Positions 1 through 6,366 of a stretch of 7,556 bases of DNA are shown piece after piece (the first letter of the stretch is position 1; the number at the start of each line of letters is the position of its first letter). A model generated the notes under the pieces. The model was not told where the DNA came from. It saw nothing but the letters and a program-made list of their open reading frames with translations, and did not search any database. Source of the DNA: an uncultured Comamonadaceae bacterium (GTDB lineage Bacteria; Pseudomonadota; Gammaproteobacteria; Burkholderiales; Burkholderiaceae); assembly GCA_946482115.1 (NCBI GenBank), contig CAMLQP010000139.1, forward strand, positions 1 through 7,556, in the 5' to 3' direction. Made by a program: the position numbers and the translations under genes.

Positions 1-443
1 AGGCGGGTGCGCAGGTCTTCGCGCAGGTTCAGATCGGCCGGCGCGGCGTCGGCCGTGGCCAGCACCCACAGGGCGCGGCCGCCGGCCGGCGCCTGGGCGT
101 TGACGAACCAGTTGAAGGCCGTGGCCTGCTGCGCGGCGGTGTACAGGTGGCAGTCGTCCAGCAGCACCGCGCCCCAGCGGTCGTCGAAGGGCGGCGGGTC
201 GAACACGCCGGCGTCCAGCCAGCCCACCACCACGCCGTCGGCGGCCAGTGTCTGGCGCACCGCCTGCAGCAGGTGGGTGCGGCCACTGCCGGACGGCCCC
301 CACAGCAGCGTGGGCACGGGCGAGCGCAGCGGGTTGCCGGCCCACAGGCGCAGGTGCTCCAGCGCGGCCTCGTTGCCCTGGGCCACGAAGTTGTCCAGCG
401 AGGGCGCGGGCGCGAGCCCGATGTCCAGCGCGAGCTGCTTCAT
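1..443 (-). CDS. hda: Hda, DnaA regulatory inactivator (3' part cut by window edge)
   Basis: Hda is a DnaA-related AAA+ protein that, with the DNA-loaded sliding clamp, stimulates hydrolysis of DnaA-bound ATP and so prevents re-initiation of replication. About 147 residues are visible, against roughly 230 in the family, so the C-terminal part including the arginine-finger region lies off the left edge. The N-terminus [10 protein letters not shown] matches the Hda clamp-binding motif (QL-x-L type, residues 3-7). A Walker A-like loop GPSGSGRT (residues 49-56) has Arg where most P-loops have Lys; Hda proteins, including the E. coli one as I recall it, share this trait, which separates it from DnaA itself. 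A Walker B-like LLDD is at residues 94-97. The ATG at 443-441 overlaps the stop of the upstream permease gene as ATGA, so translation is probably coupled. No clear Shine-Dalgarno sequence is present. Confidence 0.93.
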   Translation of the reverse strand, partial: MKQLALDIGLAPAPSLDNFVAQGNEAALEHLRLWAGNPLRSPVPTLLWGPSGSGRTHLLQAVRQTLAADGVVVGWLDAGVFDPPPFDDRWGAVLLDDCHLYTAAQQATAFNWFVNAQAPAGGRALWVLATADAAPADLNLREDLRTR

Positions 444-1513
444 CGGGGGGTGCCGTCCCGGTACAGGTCGCTGTCCATGTACAGGGTCTTGAGGCGGCGC
501 AGCGCCACCAGCAGCACGGCACTGGCGGGCAGCGCGATCAGCACGCCCACGAAGCCGAACAGGTGACCGAAGGCCAGCAGCGCGAAGATGACCGCGATCG
601 GGTGCAGGCCGATGCGCTCGCCCAGCAGGCGGGGCGTCAGGTACATGCTCTCGCCGACCTGGCCGATGGCATAGACCACACCCACCAGCGCCACGCCCAG
701 CACGCTCTGGAACTGCAGCAGCGCCGCCAGCAGCCCCATGACCAGGCCCAGGCCGAATCCCAGGTAGGGCACAAACACCGCCAGTCCGGTGAACACGCCG
801 ATGGGCAGCGCCAGCTTGAGCCCCACCAGCGCCAGACCCACGGTGTAGAACACCGCCAGCACCAGCATCACCAGCGCCTGGCCGCGCAGGTACTGGCCCA
901 GCACCTCGTCGGTTTCATCCAGGAAACGCTGCGTGGGCTCGGCCCAGCGCGGCGGGATCAGCCGTTTGACCCGCTCCACCAGGCCGGACCAGTCCAGCAG
1001 CAGGTAGTAGGCCACGATGGGCATCAGCACCAGGTTGCCCAGGAAGGCCAGCACCGCGCTGCCGCCGATGCGCAGCGAGGACAGCAGGCCGTCGAACAGC
1101 TCGCTCTCGTGGCCCACCACCAGGCGCTTGAGCCAGTCGCGCACCAGGTTGACGTCGATCTGCAGATCGATGCCAAACCGTGCGGCCAGCGGCACCAGCG
1201 ACTCATTGAGATGCTCCAGCAGTGCCGGCACCTGCTCGCGGATCAGCGGCACCTGCTTGCTGACCACCGGCACGATCAGCAGCACCACGGCGGCGGCGGC
1301 CAGCATCAGCAGCGTGATGGCCACGCCAGCCCCGAGCCAGCGCGGGATGCGGCGGGCGTGCAGCTTCTCCACCAGCGGGTGCAACGCATAGGCCAGCACC
1401 GCCGCCAGGACGAAGGGCATGAGCACGGGGGAGAGCCAGGTGAGCAGCAGCCAGGCCAGCAGGGCCAGGGCGGCCCAGGTGGCGGCACGCACTTGCGCGG
1501 GGGTGAATTGCAT
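440..1513 (-). CDS. AI-2E family transporter (PerM-like membrane protein)
   Basis: This is a 357-residue polytopic inner-membrane protein of the AI-2E/PerM family (Pfam AI-2E_transport). Family members include the autoinducer-2 exporter TqsA and some sodium/proton antiporters, so the substrate here is unknown. Hydrophobic segments lie near residues 12-42 (two helices), 60-84, 150-174, 209-231, 235-265, 270-287 and 304-340. The long hydrophilic loop between the third and fourth regions (about 85-148) is the usual family layout. The FVPYLG stretch near 247-252 corresponds to the conserved PY-x-G motif, and the C-terminal [11 protein letters not shown] stretch is also typical. The start is the ATG at 1513-1511, which gives the expected N-terminal amphipathic segment. 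No good ribosome binding site precedes it. It is divergent from purM and its stop overlaps the hda start. Length is normal for the family. Confidence 0.9.
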   Translation of the reverse strand: MQFTPAQVRAATWAALALLAWLLLTWLSPVLMPFVLAAVLAYALHPLVEKLHARRIPRWLGAGVAITLLMLAAAAVVLLIVPVVSKQVPLIREQVPALLEHLNESLVPLAARFGIDLQIDVNLVRDWLKRLVVGHESELFDGLLSSLRIGGSAVLAFLGNLVLMPIVAYYLLLDWSGLVERVKRLIPPRWAEPTQRFLDETDEVLGQYLRGQALVMLVLAVFYTVGLALVGLKLALPIGVFTGLAVFVPYLGFGLGLVMGLLAALLQFQSVLGVALVGVVYAIGQVGESMYLTPRLLGERIGLHPIAVIFALLAFGHLFGFVGVLIALPASAVLLVALRRLKTLYMDSDLYRDGTPR

Positions 1514-1597
1514 AGGGTGGAACGGTGGCCCGTAAAATTGCGCAAATTTTATCGGGCGCCCATCGCCCTTCCCGTTTTGCGCTGCGCGCCGACCGCC
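1514..1597. promoter_or_regulatory. Divergent promoter region between the permease gene and purM
   Basis: These 84 bases separate two divergent genes and must hold both promoters. At 1533-1551 an AT-rich inverted repeat stands out from the GC-rich surroundings: TAAAATT, GCGC, AAATTTTA, perfect apart from one missing T in the left arm. Each arm contains TAAAAT, a one-mismatch sigma-70 -10 hexamer: 1533-1538 reading toward purM and 1551-1546 reading toward the permease gene. No convincing -35 was found for either; TTGCAT at 1508-1513 is 19 bases from the purM-side hexamer and inside the permease start. Downstream, GGGCG (1554-1558) and CGCCC (1564-1568) could form a small hairpin in the purM leader. 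Neither gene has a clear Shine-Dalgarno sequence. The promoter role is an inference from position and hexamer match. Confidence 0.5.
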
Positions 1598-2629
1598 ATG
1601 ACCACCACCCCCCTCTCCTACAAAGACGCCGGCGTCGACATCGACGCCGGTGACGCCCTGGTTGAACGCATCAAGCCGCTGGCCAAAAAGACCATGCGCG
1701 AAGGCGTGCTGGCCGGCATCGGCGGCTTCGGCGCGCTGTTTGAAGTGCCCAAGCGCTACAAAGAGCCGGTGCTGGTCTCGGGCACCGACGGCGTGGGCAC
1801 CAAACTCAAGCTGGCCTTCGAGTGGAACCTGCATGACACCGTGGGCATCGACCTGGTGGGCATGAGCGTGAACGACGTGCTGGTGCAGGGCGCCGAGCCG
1901 CTGTTTTTCCTCGACTATTTCGCCTGCGGCAAGCTGGACGTGGACACCGCCGCCGCCGTGGTGGGTGGCATCGCCAAGGGCTGCGAAATGAGCGGCTGTG
2001 CGCTGATCGGCGGCGAAACCGCCGAAATGCCCGGCATGTACCCGGCCGGTGAATACGACCTGGCGGGTTTCTGCGTCGGCGCAGTCGAGAAAAGCAAGAT
2101 CCTGACCGGCAAGGATGTGAAACCCGGCGACGTGGTGCTGGGCCTGGCCTCCAACGGCGTGCATTCCAACGGGTTTTCGCTGGTGCGCAAGTGCATCGAA
2201 CGCGCGGCCAGCAACCTGCCCGCCACGCTGGATGGCCAGCCGTTCCGCCAGGCCGTGATGGCGCCCACCCGCCTGTACGTGAAGCCCGTGCTGGCGGCGC
2301 TGGCCCAGCACCCCATCAAGGCGCTGGCCCACATCACCGGCGGCGGCCTGCTGGAGAACATCCCGCGCGTGCTGCCCGAAGGCACCGCCGCCCACCTGAA
2401 GAAGGGCAGCTGGCCGCAGACCGAGCTGTTCGCCTGGCTGCAGAAGACCGCCGGCATCGACGACATCGAGATGAACCGCACCTTCAACAACGGCATCGGC
2501 ATGGTGGTGGTGATCGCGGCCGAGCACGCCGCCGCCACGGCCGCCACGCTGCGCGAGCTGGGCGAGACGGTGTTCGAGATCGGCGCCATCGCCGAACGCG
2601 GCGACGGCGCCGCGGTCGTCGTGTCCTGA
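1598..2629 (+). CDS. purM: Phosphoribosylformylglycinamidine cyclo-ligase (AIR synthetase)
   Basis: PurM is the cytoplasmic enzyme that closes the imidazole ring in de novo purine synthesis, converting FGAM and ATP to aminoimidazole ribonucleotide, ADP and phosphate. The 343-residue product is close to the E. coli length of 345. Signature stretches of the family are all present and in order: SGTDGVGTK at 61-69 (nucleotide-binding glycine-rich loop), VND at 91-93, GGETAEMPG at 138-146, SNGVHSNG at 185-192, HITGGGL at 246-252 and RTFNNGIGM at 294-302. The ATG at 1598 gives an N-terminus of the usual length ([15 protein letters not shown]). The open frame extends further upstream, but that part is antisense to the permease gene and is not used. 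No clear Shine-Dalgarno sequence precedes the start. There is no purN next to it, unlike in E. coli. Confidence 0.98.
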   Translation: MTTTPLSYKDAGVDIDAGDALVERIKPLAKKTMREGVLAGIGGFGALFEVPKRYKEPVLVSGTDGVGTKLKLAFEWNLHDTVGIDLVGMSVNDVLVQGAEPLFFLDYFACGKLDVDTAAAVVGGIAKGCEMSGCALIGGETAEMPGMYPAGEYDLAGFCVGAVEKSKILTGKDVKPGDVVLGLASNGVHSNGFSLVRKCIERAASNLPATLDGQPFRQAVMAPTRLYVKPVLAALAQHPIKALAHITGGGLLENIPRVLPEGTAAHLKKGSWPQTELFAWLQKTAGIDDIEMNRTFNNGIGMVVVIAAEHAAATAATLRELGETVFEIGAIAERGDGAAVVVS

Positions 2630-2639
2630 TCTGTACGAC

Positions 2640-2665
2640 TTTCGTCCACCCCCGGGCGGACGGAA
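2640..2665 (+). terminator. Possible purM terminator hairpin (or operator dyad)
   Basis: Ten bases after the purM stop, 2640-2647 can pair with 2658-2665 (eight pairs including one T-G wobble). An A-C mismatch follows, then two or three C-G pairs closing a short loop around CCCGGG. No run of T follows on either strand, so this is not a classic intrinsic terminator. It could end purM transcription inefficiently, protect the mRNA 3' end, or act as DNA: the core CGTCC-N10-GGACG (2643-2662) is a perfect dyad located just where an operator for the downstream cassette would be expected. I cannot decide between these from sequence. Confidence 0.35.
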
Positions 2666-2702
2666 TCGGTCTGACAGGGAACAATGCAGGCATACCAACC
2701 CC

Positions 2703-2706
2703 AGGA
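2703..2706 (+). promoter_or_regulatory. Ribosome binding site deciding the hydrolase start
   Basis: AGGA at 2703-2706 lies eight bases before the ATG at 2715, a normal Shine-Dalgarno spacing. An in-frame ATG three codons earlier (2706) directly abuts this AGG and has no other purine-rich sequence at a workable distance. The start at 2715 is therefore preferred. Confidence 0.5.
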
Positions 2707-2714
2707 TGCCCCGC

Positions 2715-3266
2715 ATGAAAACCTGTCTGATTGTGATCGATGCCCAGGATTCGTTCCGGCACCGCCCCTACTTCACCGAACACGACCTGCCGGCCTACCT
2801 GGCCGCGCAGAACGCCCTGATCCAGGGCGCGCGGGCCGCCGGCCTGCCCATCGTGCGCATCTTCCACGTCGACGGCCCGAAAACGCCGGCCAACAGCTTC
2901 GCCGTCGAATCCGGCCATGTGCGCCCGATCCAGGGTCTGGCCGATTTCGACGCCGACGCCACCTTCCACAAGGCGCGCCACAGTGCCCTGGTGGGCACCG
3001 GGCTGGAGGTCTGGCTGCACCAGAACGGCATCCAGCGCCTGATCGTCAGCGGCATCCGCACCGAGCAGTGCTGCGAGACCACCACCCGTCACGCGTCGGA
3101 CCTGGGCTTCGACATCCGCTTCGTGCCCGACGCCACGCTGACCTGGGCCATGACCCAGCCCGACGGTTCGCCACTGGACGCCGCCGCCATCAAGGCCCGC
3201 ACCGCCACCGTGCTCAAGGACCGCTTCGCCGCCATCTGCACGGTTGAGCAGGCCCTCGCGGCCTGA
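2715..3266 (+). CDS. Isochorismatase-family cysteine hydrolase
   Basis: This 183-residue cytosolic protein has the isochorismatase-like hydrolase fold, a family including nicotinamidases, N-carbamoylsarcosine amidases, ureidoacrylate hydrolase and other amide or ester hydrolases. The catalytic triad can be placed: Asp9 in LIVIDAQDSF, Lys86 in FHKARHSA, and Cys119 in GIRTEQCCETT, where the family pattern is G-x-x-T-x-x-C-V. The residue after the nucleophile is a second Cys (Cys120) instead of the usual Val. Length is typical (about 180-200). The start at 2715 is chosen for its AGGA ribosome binding site; an in-frame ATG at 2706 would add three residues. It is the first gene of the four-gene cassette, with 11 bases to the next gene. 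Substrate is not assignable. The cassette gives only an inference that it acts on an amide or related small nitrogen compound. Confidence 0.9.
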   Translation: MKTCLIVIDAQDSFRHRPYFTEHDLPAYLAAQNALIQGARAAGLPIVRIFHVDGPKTPANSFAVESGHVRPIQGLADFDADATFHKARHSALVGTGLEVWLHQNGIQRLIVSGIRTEQCCETTTRHASDLGFDIRFVPDATLTWAMTQPDGSPLDAAAIKARTATVLKDRFAAICTVEQALAA

Positions 3267-3277
3267 AGAGCGGCACC

Positions 3278-3871
3278 ATGCGCGTCCACATCCTGGCCTT
3301 CGACGACGTCGAGGCGCTGGACCTCGCCGGCCCCTACGAGGTTTTCACCACCGCCAGCCGCGTGGCCCGCCGCCGCCAGCCCGGCACGCCAGCCCCGTTC
3401 GACGTCGCCTGCGTGGCGCGCGAGCGCCTGCCCGTGCGCGCCCGCGCCGGCCTCACGCTGCTGCCTGAACACGGCTTCGCCGACGCCCCGCCCTGCGACC
3501 TGCTGGTGGTGCCTGGCGGCGTGGTGGACGCCGCCATGGCCTGTGCCGAGACGCGCCAGTGGCTGGCCCGGGTCGGTGCCCAGGCAGCGCTGGTGGCCTC
3601 GGTCTGCACCGGCGCCTTCCTGCTGGCGTCCAGCGGTCTGCTGACCAGCGGCCCGACCACCACCCACTGGGAAGACGTGTCCGACCTGCGGCGCCAGTTC
3701 CCCGCGCTGGAGGTGCGCGAAGGCGTGCGCTGGGTGGATCAGGGCCGCATCGTCACCTCGGCCGGCATCAGTGCCGGCATCGACATGAGCCTGTACCTGG
3801 TGGAGCGGCTGGCCGGCCCCGGTCTGGCCGAGGCCACCGCGCGACAGATGGACTACACATGGACACGCTGA
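3278..3871 (+). CDS. DJ-1/PfpI family protein, isonitrile hydratase-like
   Basis: This 197-residue stand-alone DJ-1/PfpI (class I glutamine amidotransferase-like) protein is probably cytosolic. The nucleophile elbow is SVCTGAF with Cys110 followed by Thr111. An acidic residue sits in LDLAGPYEV (Asp15, with Glu21 nearby), and TTTHWE follows at 127-132. Cys-Thr plus the Asp of the D-L-x-G-P-Y motif matches isocyanide (isonitrile) hydratase of Pseudomonas as I recall it (Cys101, Thr102, Asp17), an enzyme that converts isonitriles to N-substituted formamides. ThiJ-type proteins with other or no known activity share these motifs, so the call is family-level. It lacks the C-terminal DNA-binding domain present in the fourth cassette gene. 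GAAGAG at 3265-3270 lies seven bases before the ATG. Its stop overlaps the exporter gene start by 13 bases, indicating tight co-expression. Confidence 0.87.
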   Translation: MRVHILAFDDVEALDLAGPYEVFTTASRVARRRQPGTPAPFDVACVARERLPVRARAGLTLLPEHGFADAPPCDLLVVPGGVVDAAMACAETRQWLARVGAQAALVASVCTGAFLLASSGLLTSGPTTTHWEDVSDLRRQFPALEVREGVRWVDQGRIVTSAGISAGIDMSLYLVERLAGPGLAEATARQMDYTWTR

Positions 3872-4512
3872 GCTCGTACCAGCACCTGTGGCTGTTCGCC
3901 GTGCTGGTGGTCGGCATCATCGTGCTGCCCGGGCTGGACATGGCGCTGATCCTGGGCAAGACGCTGGCCAGCGGCCGGCACGTGGGCCTGGCCACGCTGG
4001 GCGGCGTGATGGCCGGTGGCGCGGTGCACGTGGTGGTGGCCCTGTTGGGCCTGGGCCTGCTGCTGACCCATGCCATCTGGGCCTACCGCGCGCTGCTGCT
4101 GGGCGGTGCCGTCTACCTGGCCTGGATAGGCTGGAGCCTGTGGCGCAGCGGTGCGGTGCTGGGTGAGGTGGCGCCTCCGCAGCCGGGTTCGGCCTGGCGC
4201 TCGGCCTGGCAAGGCCTGGCCACCTGCCTGCTCAACCCCAAGGCCTATGTCTTCATGCTGGCCATCTTCCCGCAATTCCTGCGCGCCGAGGCCGGGCCAC
4301 TGGCCTTGCAGGGCCTGCTGATGGGCGCCATCATCGTCGGCACCCAGGGCCTGGTCTACGGTGGCCTGGTGCTGGGGGCCGACGGCCTGCACCAGGCGCT
4401 GCGCCGCCACCCGCAACGCCAGCTGCGCGTGGCGCAGGCGGTGGGCCTGGCGCTGATGCTCTCGGCCGTGTGGACCGCCGCCACCGGCTGGCGAGCGATG
4501 GGAGCCACATGA
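3859..4512 (+). CDS. LysE/RhtB family amino-acid or metabolite exporter
   Basis: This 217-residue inner-membrane protein belongs to the LysE/RhtB (threonine/homoserine efflux) family, whose members export amino acids and related compounds. Hydrophobic segments lie near residues 8-32, 42-70, 76-96, 124-140, 147-173 and 190-210, the six-segment pattern of the family. The N-terminal signature is IIVLPGLDMALIL (residues 20-32), where the family usually has PGP; here the second Pro is Leu. NPKAYVF at 126-132 is the conserved NPK motif at the start of the fourth segment. The ATG at 3859 gives the standard N-terminus. It lies inside the end of the DJ-1/PfpI gene (13-base overlap), and its own stop overlaps the regulator start as ATGA. 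The open frame before 3859 is antisense or out-of-frame noise. The exported compound is unknown; context suggests a substrate or product of the two upstream enzymes. Confidence 0.9.
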   Translation: MDTLSSYQHLWLFAVLVVGIIVLPGLDMALILGKTLASGRHVGLATLGGVMAGGAVHVVVALLGLGLLLTHAIWAYRALLLGGAVYLAWIGWSLWRSGAVLGEVAPPQPGSAWRSAWQGLATCLLNPKAYVFMLAIFPQFLRAEAGPLALQGLLMGAIIVGTQGLVYGGLVLGADGLHQALRRHPQRQLRVAQAVGLALMLSAVWTAATGWRAMGAT

Positions 4513-5498
4513 CCATACACGTGCATTTCGTGCTGCTGGACGGCAACCTGATGCTGGACTGGGCCGGCCCGGCTGAAACCCTGCGCCTGGCCAACCTGGC
4601 CCGGCAGTCGCGCGGGCAGCCGCCGGCCTTTGCCTGGCACTTCGTGAGCCCAGGCACCGAATGCCTGACCTCCATCGGCGCGCGCGTGAGCGGCCTGGAG
4701 CCCCTGCCCGACCTTCGCGCGCCCGCACCGGACCGCGCCGACTGGGTGGTGCTGCTGGGCCAGGCCGGCGCGCGCATGAAGCTGGACACCCCCGCCGCCC
4801 GCGAGGTGCTGGACTGGCTGGCCGGACTGACCCTGAGCGAAGGTGCGCTGGAGCTGGTGTGCGTCTGCGCCGGCGCCCTGATCGCCGCGCGCGCGGGCCA
4901 CCTGGCCGGACGCAACGCCACCACCCACCACGAGCACCTGGACGAGCTGCGCGAGACCGAACCGCGCTGCGCGGTGCGCGTCAACCGCGTGTTCACGTCC
5001 GACGGCCCGGTGTGGAGCAGCGCGGGCGTGACCACCGGCGTGGACCTGATGCTGCACCGCGTCTCGGCGATTTGCGGTCCGGTGGTGGCGGCCGAGGTGG
5101 CGCAGACACTGGTGGTGGCCATGCGGCGCGGCCCCAACGACCCGGAGCTGTCGCCCTTCCTCTCGCACCGCCAGCACCTGCACGGCGCCGTGCACAAGGT
5201 GCAGGACGCGCTGGCTCGCGCGCCGGCCGAGGCCTGGCCGCTGGAGCGCATGGCCGGGGTCGCCTGCACCTCGGGTCGGCACCTGGCCCGGCTGTTCGCC
5301 GAACATGCGGGCATCGCGCCGCTGGCCTACCTGCGCGAGCTGCGGCTGGGCCTGGCCCGCTCGGCGCTGCAGGCCGGCTACAACGTCACCCAGGCCGCTG
5401 CCATGGCGGGCTTTGGCTCGGACACGCAACTGCGCCGCGCGTGGCAGCACGCCGAGAATGCGCCCCCCTCACGCTGGCGCGTCAAGGGTTCAGCTTAG
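4509..5498 (+). CDS. GlxA-type transcriptional regulator (DJ-1/PfpI domain + AraC HTH)
   Basis: This 329-residue protein has an N-terminal DJ-1/PfpI domain (about 1-195) and a C-terminal AraC-type DNA-binding domain (about 222-325) with two helix-turn-helix units, near 245-265 (WPLERMAG to RLFAEHAG) and 291-312 (NVTQAAAMAGFGSDTQLRRAW). The ending GSDTQLRRAW is the variant typical of GlxA-like regulators rather than the classic AraC ending. Known relatives with this architecture include Pseudomonas GbdR, CdhR, SouR and ArgR, which sense nitrogen-containing metabolites. The sensor domain retains Cys120 in VCVCAGA, at the position of the enzymatic nucleophile, plus Asp17 in MLDWAGP and a TTHHE stretch, paralleling the second cassette gene. 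GGGAG at 4500-4504 lies four bases before the ATG. It is last in the cassette, so autoregulation is likely. Its 3' end overlaps the convergent SirB1-family gene by nine bases. Confidence 0.92.
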   Translation: MTIHVHFVLLDGNLMLDWAGPAETLRLANLARQSRGQPPAFAWHFVSPGTECLTSIGARVSGLEPLPDLRAPAPDRADWVVLLGQAGARMKLDTPAAREVLDWLAGLTLSEGALELVCVCAGALIAARAGHLAGRNATTHHEHLDELRETEPRCAVRVNRVFTSDGPVWSSAGVTTGVDLMLHRVSAICGPVVAAEVAQTLVVAMRRGPNDPELSPFLSHRQHLHGAVHKVQDALARAPAEAWPLERMAGVACTSGRHLARLFAEHAGIAPLAYLRELRLGLARSALQAGYNVTQAAAMAGFGSDTQLRRAWQHAENAPPSRWRVKGSA

Positions 5499-6341
5499 CG
5501 CGCGGCGCAGCTCGTCGCGCCGCTGCACGATCGCGTCGGTGTCGAGCGCGTCCTCGGCATGGGCGAGGTAGGCATCGAGATCAGCCACGGCGCGCTGCGT
5601 GTGGCCCAGCTCGGCCAGGGCGAGTCCGCGGTCGCGCCGCTCGGCCCAGGCCTCGGGCAGCAGGATGACGAGCCGGTCAAGCACGGCGGCCAGCCGCGTC
5701 CAGTCCTCCTGCGCGCGGTGGATTTCCTTGAGGTTGGACAGCATGCGCGCCAGAATGTCGCGCGGCGTGGCCGACTGAAGGTACAGCCCGACCGGCACGT
5801 CGAAATCGTCCACCAGGCCGTTGCGGCGCTTGTAGGGCTCCAGCCGCTCGGAGAGGTCCTCGCGGCTGAGCGACTGGCCGGTGAACGGGTCGATCACCAC
5901 CTGGCCCTTGGGCAGGTTGACCTTGACCATGAAATGGCCGGGGAAGTTGACGCCGCGCGCCGACAGGCCCAGGCCCTGGGCCAGCTCCAGCCACAGCACG
6001 GCCAGCGTGATGGGGATGCCGCGCCGGGTGCGCAGCACCACGTTGATGTGGCTGTTGTCGGGGTCGTAGTAGTGGTTGACGTTGCCGCCGAACCCCATGT
6101 CGCGGAAGAAGAACTGGTTGAGCGAGCGCAGCTTCTGCAGCGGCGCGGCATCAGCCGGCAGGCGGCGCTTGAGTCGCGCGAGCAGCTGGTCGACGTCGCC
6201 CAGCACCTGCTGCACGTCCAGGTCCGGGTATTCGTCCTGGGCGATGGCGGCGGCGGCCTCCAGCAGCGGCAGCTGGCCGTCCTCGTCGCCCACCAGGGCG
6301 GCGAAGTATTCCAAGGGGGTGGGCAGGTGGAAATCCAGCAT
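5490..6341 (-). CDS. SirB1-family protein (transglutaminase-like core + TPR)
   Basis: This 283-residue protein of the SirB1 family has an N-terminal transglutaminase-like core (Transglut_core2) and C-terminal tetratricopeptide-like helices (about 209-270). Core signatures are NHYYDPDNSHINVVL (89-103), RRGIPITL (106-113), NFPGHF (132-137) and DPF (151-153), matching the family pattern of an R-x-GIPI segment followed by a PGHF segment. The His of PGHF (His136) and Asp151 correspond to two members of the transglutaminase/cysteine-protease triad, but the whole protein contains no cysteine, so it cannot be a thiol enzyme. A binding or scaffolding role is more plausible; the true function is unknown. 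It starts 25 bases after the murJ stop and is probably co-transcribed with it. No clear Shine-Dalgarno sequence precedes the ATG. Its stop overlaps the convergent regulator gene by nine bases, leaving no room for a terminator. Confidence 0.9.
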   Translation of the reverse strand: MLDFHLPTPLEYFAALVGDEDGQLPLLEAAAAIAQDEYPDLDVQQVLGDVDQLLARLKRRLPADAAPLQKLRSLNQFFFRDMGFGGNVNHYYDPDNSHINVVLRTRRGIPITLAVLWLELAQGLGLSARGVNFPGHFMVKVNLPKGQVVIDPFTGQSLSREDLSERLEPYKRRNGLVDDFDVPVGLYLQSATPRDILARMLSNLKEIHRAQEDWTRLAAVLDRLVILLPEAWAERRDRGLALAELGHTQRAVADLDAYLAHAEDALDTDAIVQRRDELRRALS

Positions 6342-6366
6342 GGCGGGCGGTGGGCGGCTTTCGCGG

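Noticed and set aside
276..299. Walker A lysine replaced by arginine in Hda, possibly an inactivating change.
   Set aside because: Arg at this position is usual in Hda proteins, including the E. coli one as I recall it, so it supports the identification and is not a defect.
248..1597. A long plus-strand open frame fused upstream of purM.
   Set aside because: It is the complement of the permease and hda genes, its translation is Gln/His/Arg-rich noise, and PurM has a natural N-terminus at 1598.
440..2716. A 758-codon minus-strand open frame running through purM and the permease gene.
   Set aside because: Only the part from 1513 to 440 matches a protein family. The rest is the antisense of purM kept open by GC-rich codon bias, with low-complexity Ala/Gly/His-rich translation.
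2684..3247. An ATG at 2684 with a good upstream AGGGA that opens a 187-codon frame.
   Set aside because: The frame is shifted relative to the clear isochorismatase-family protein and its translation is Arg/Pro/Gly-rich shadow sequence. The ribosome binding site match looks accidental.
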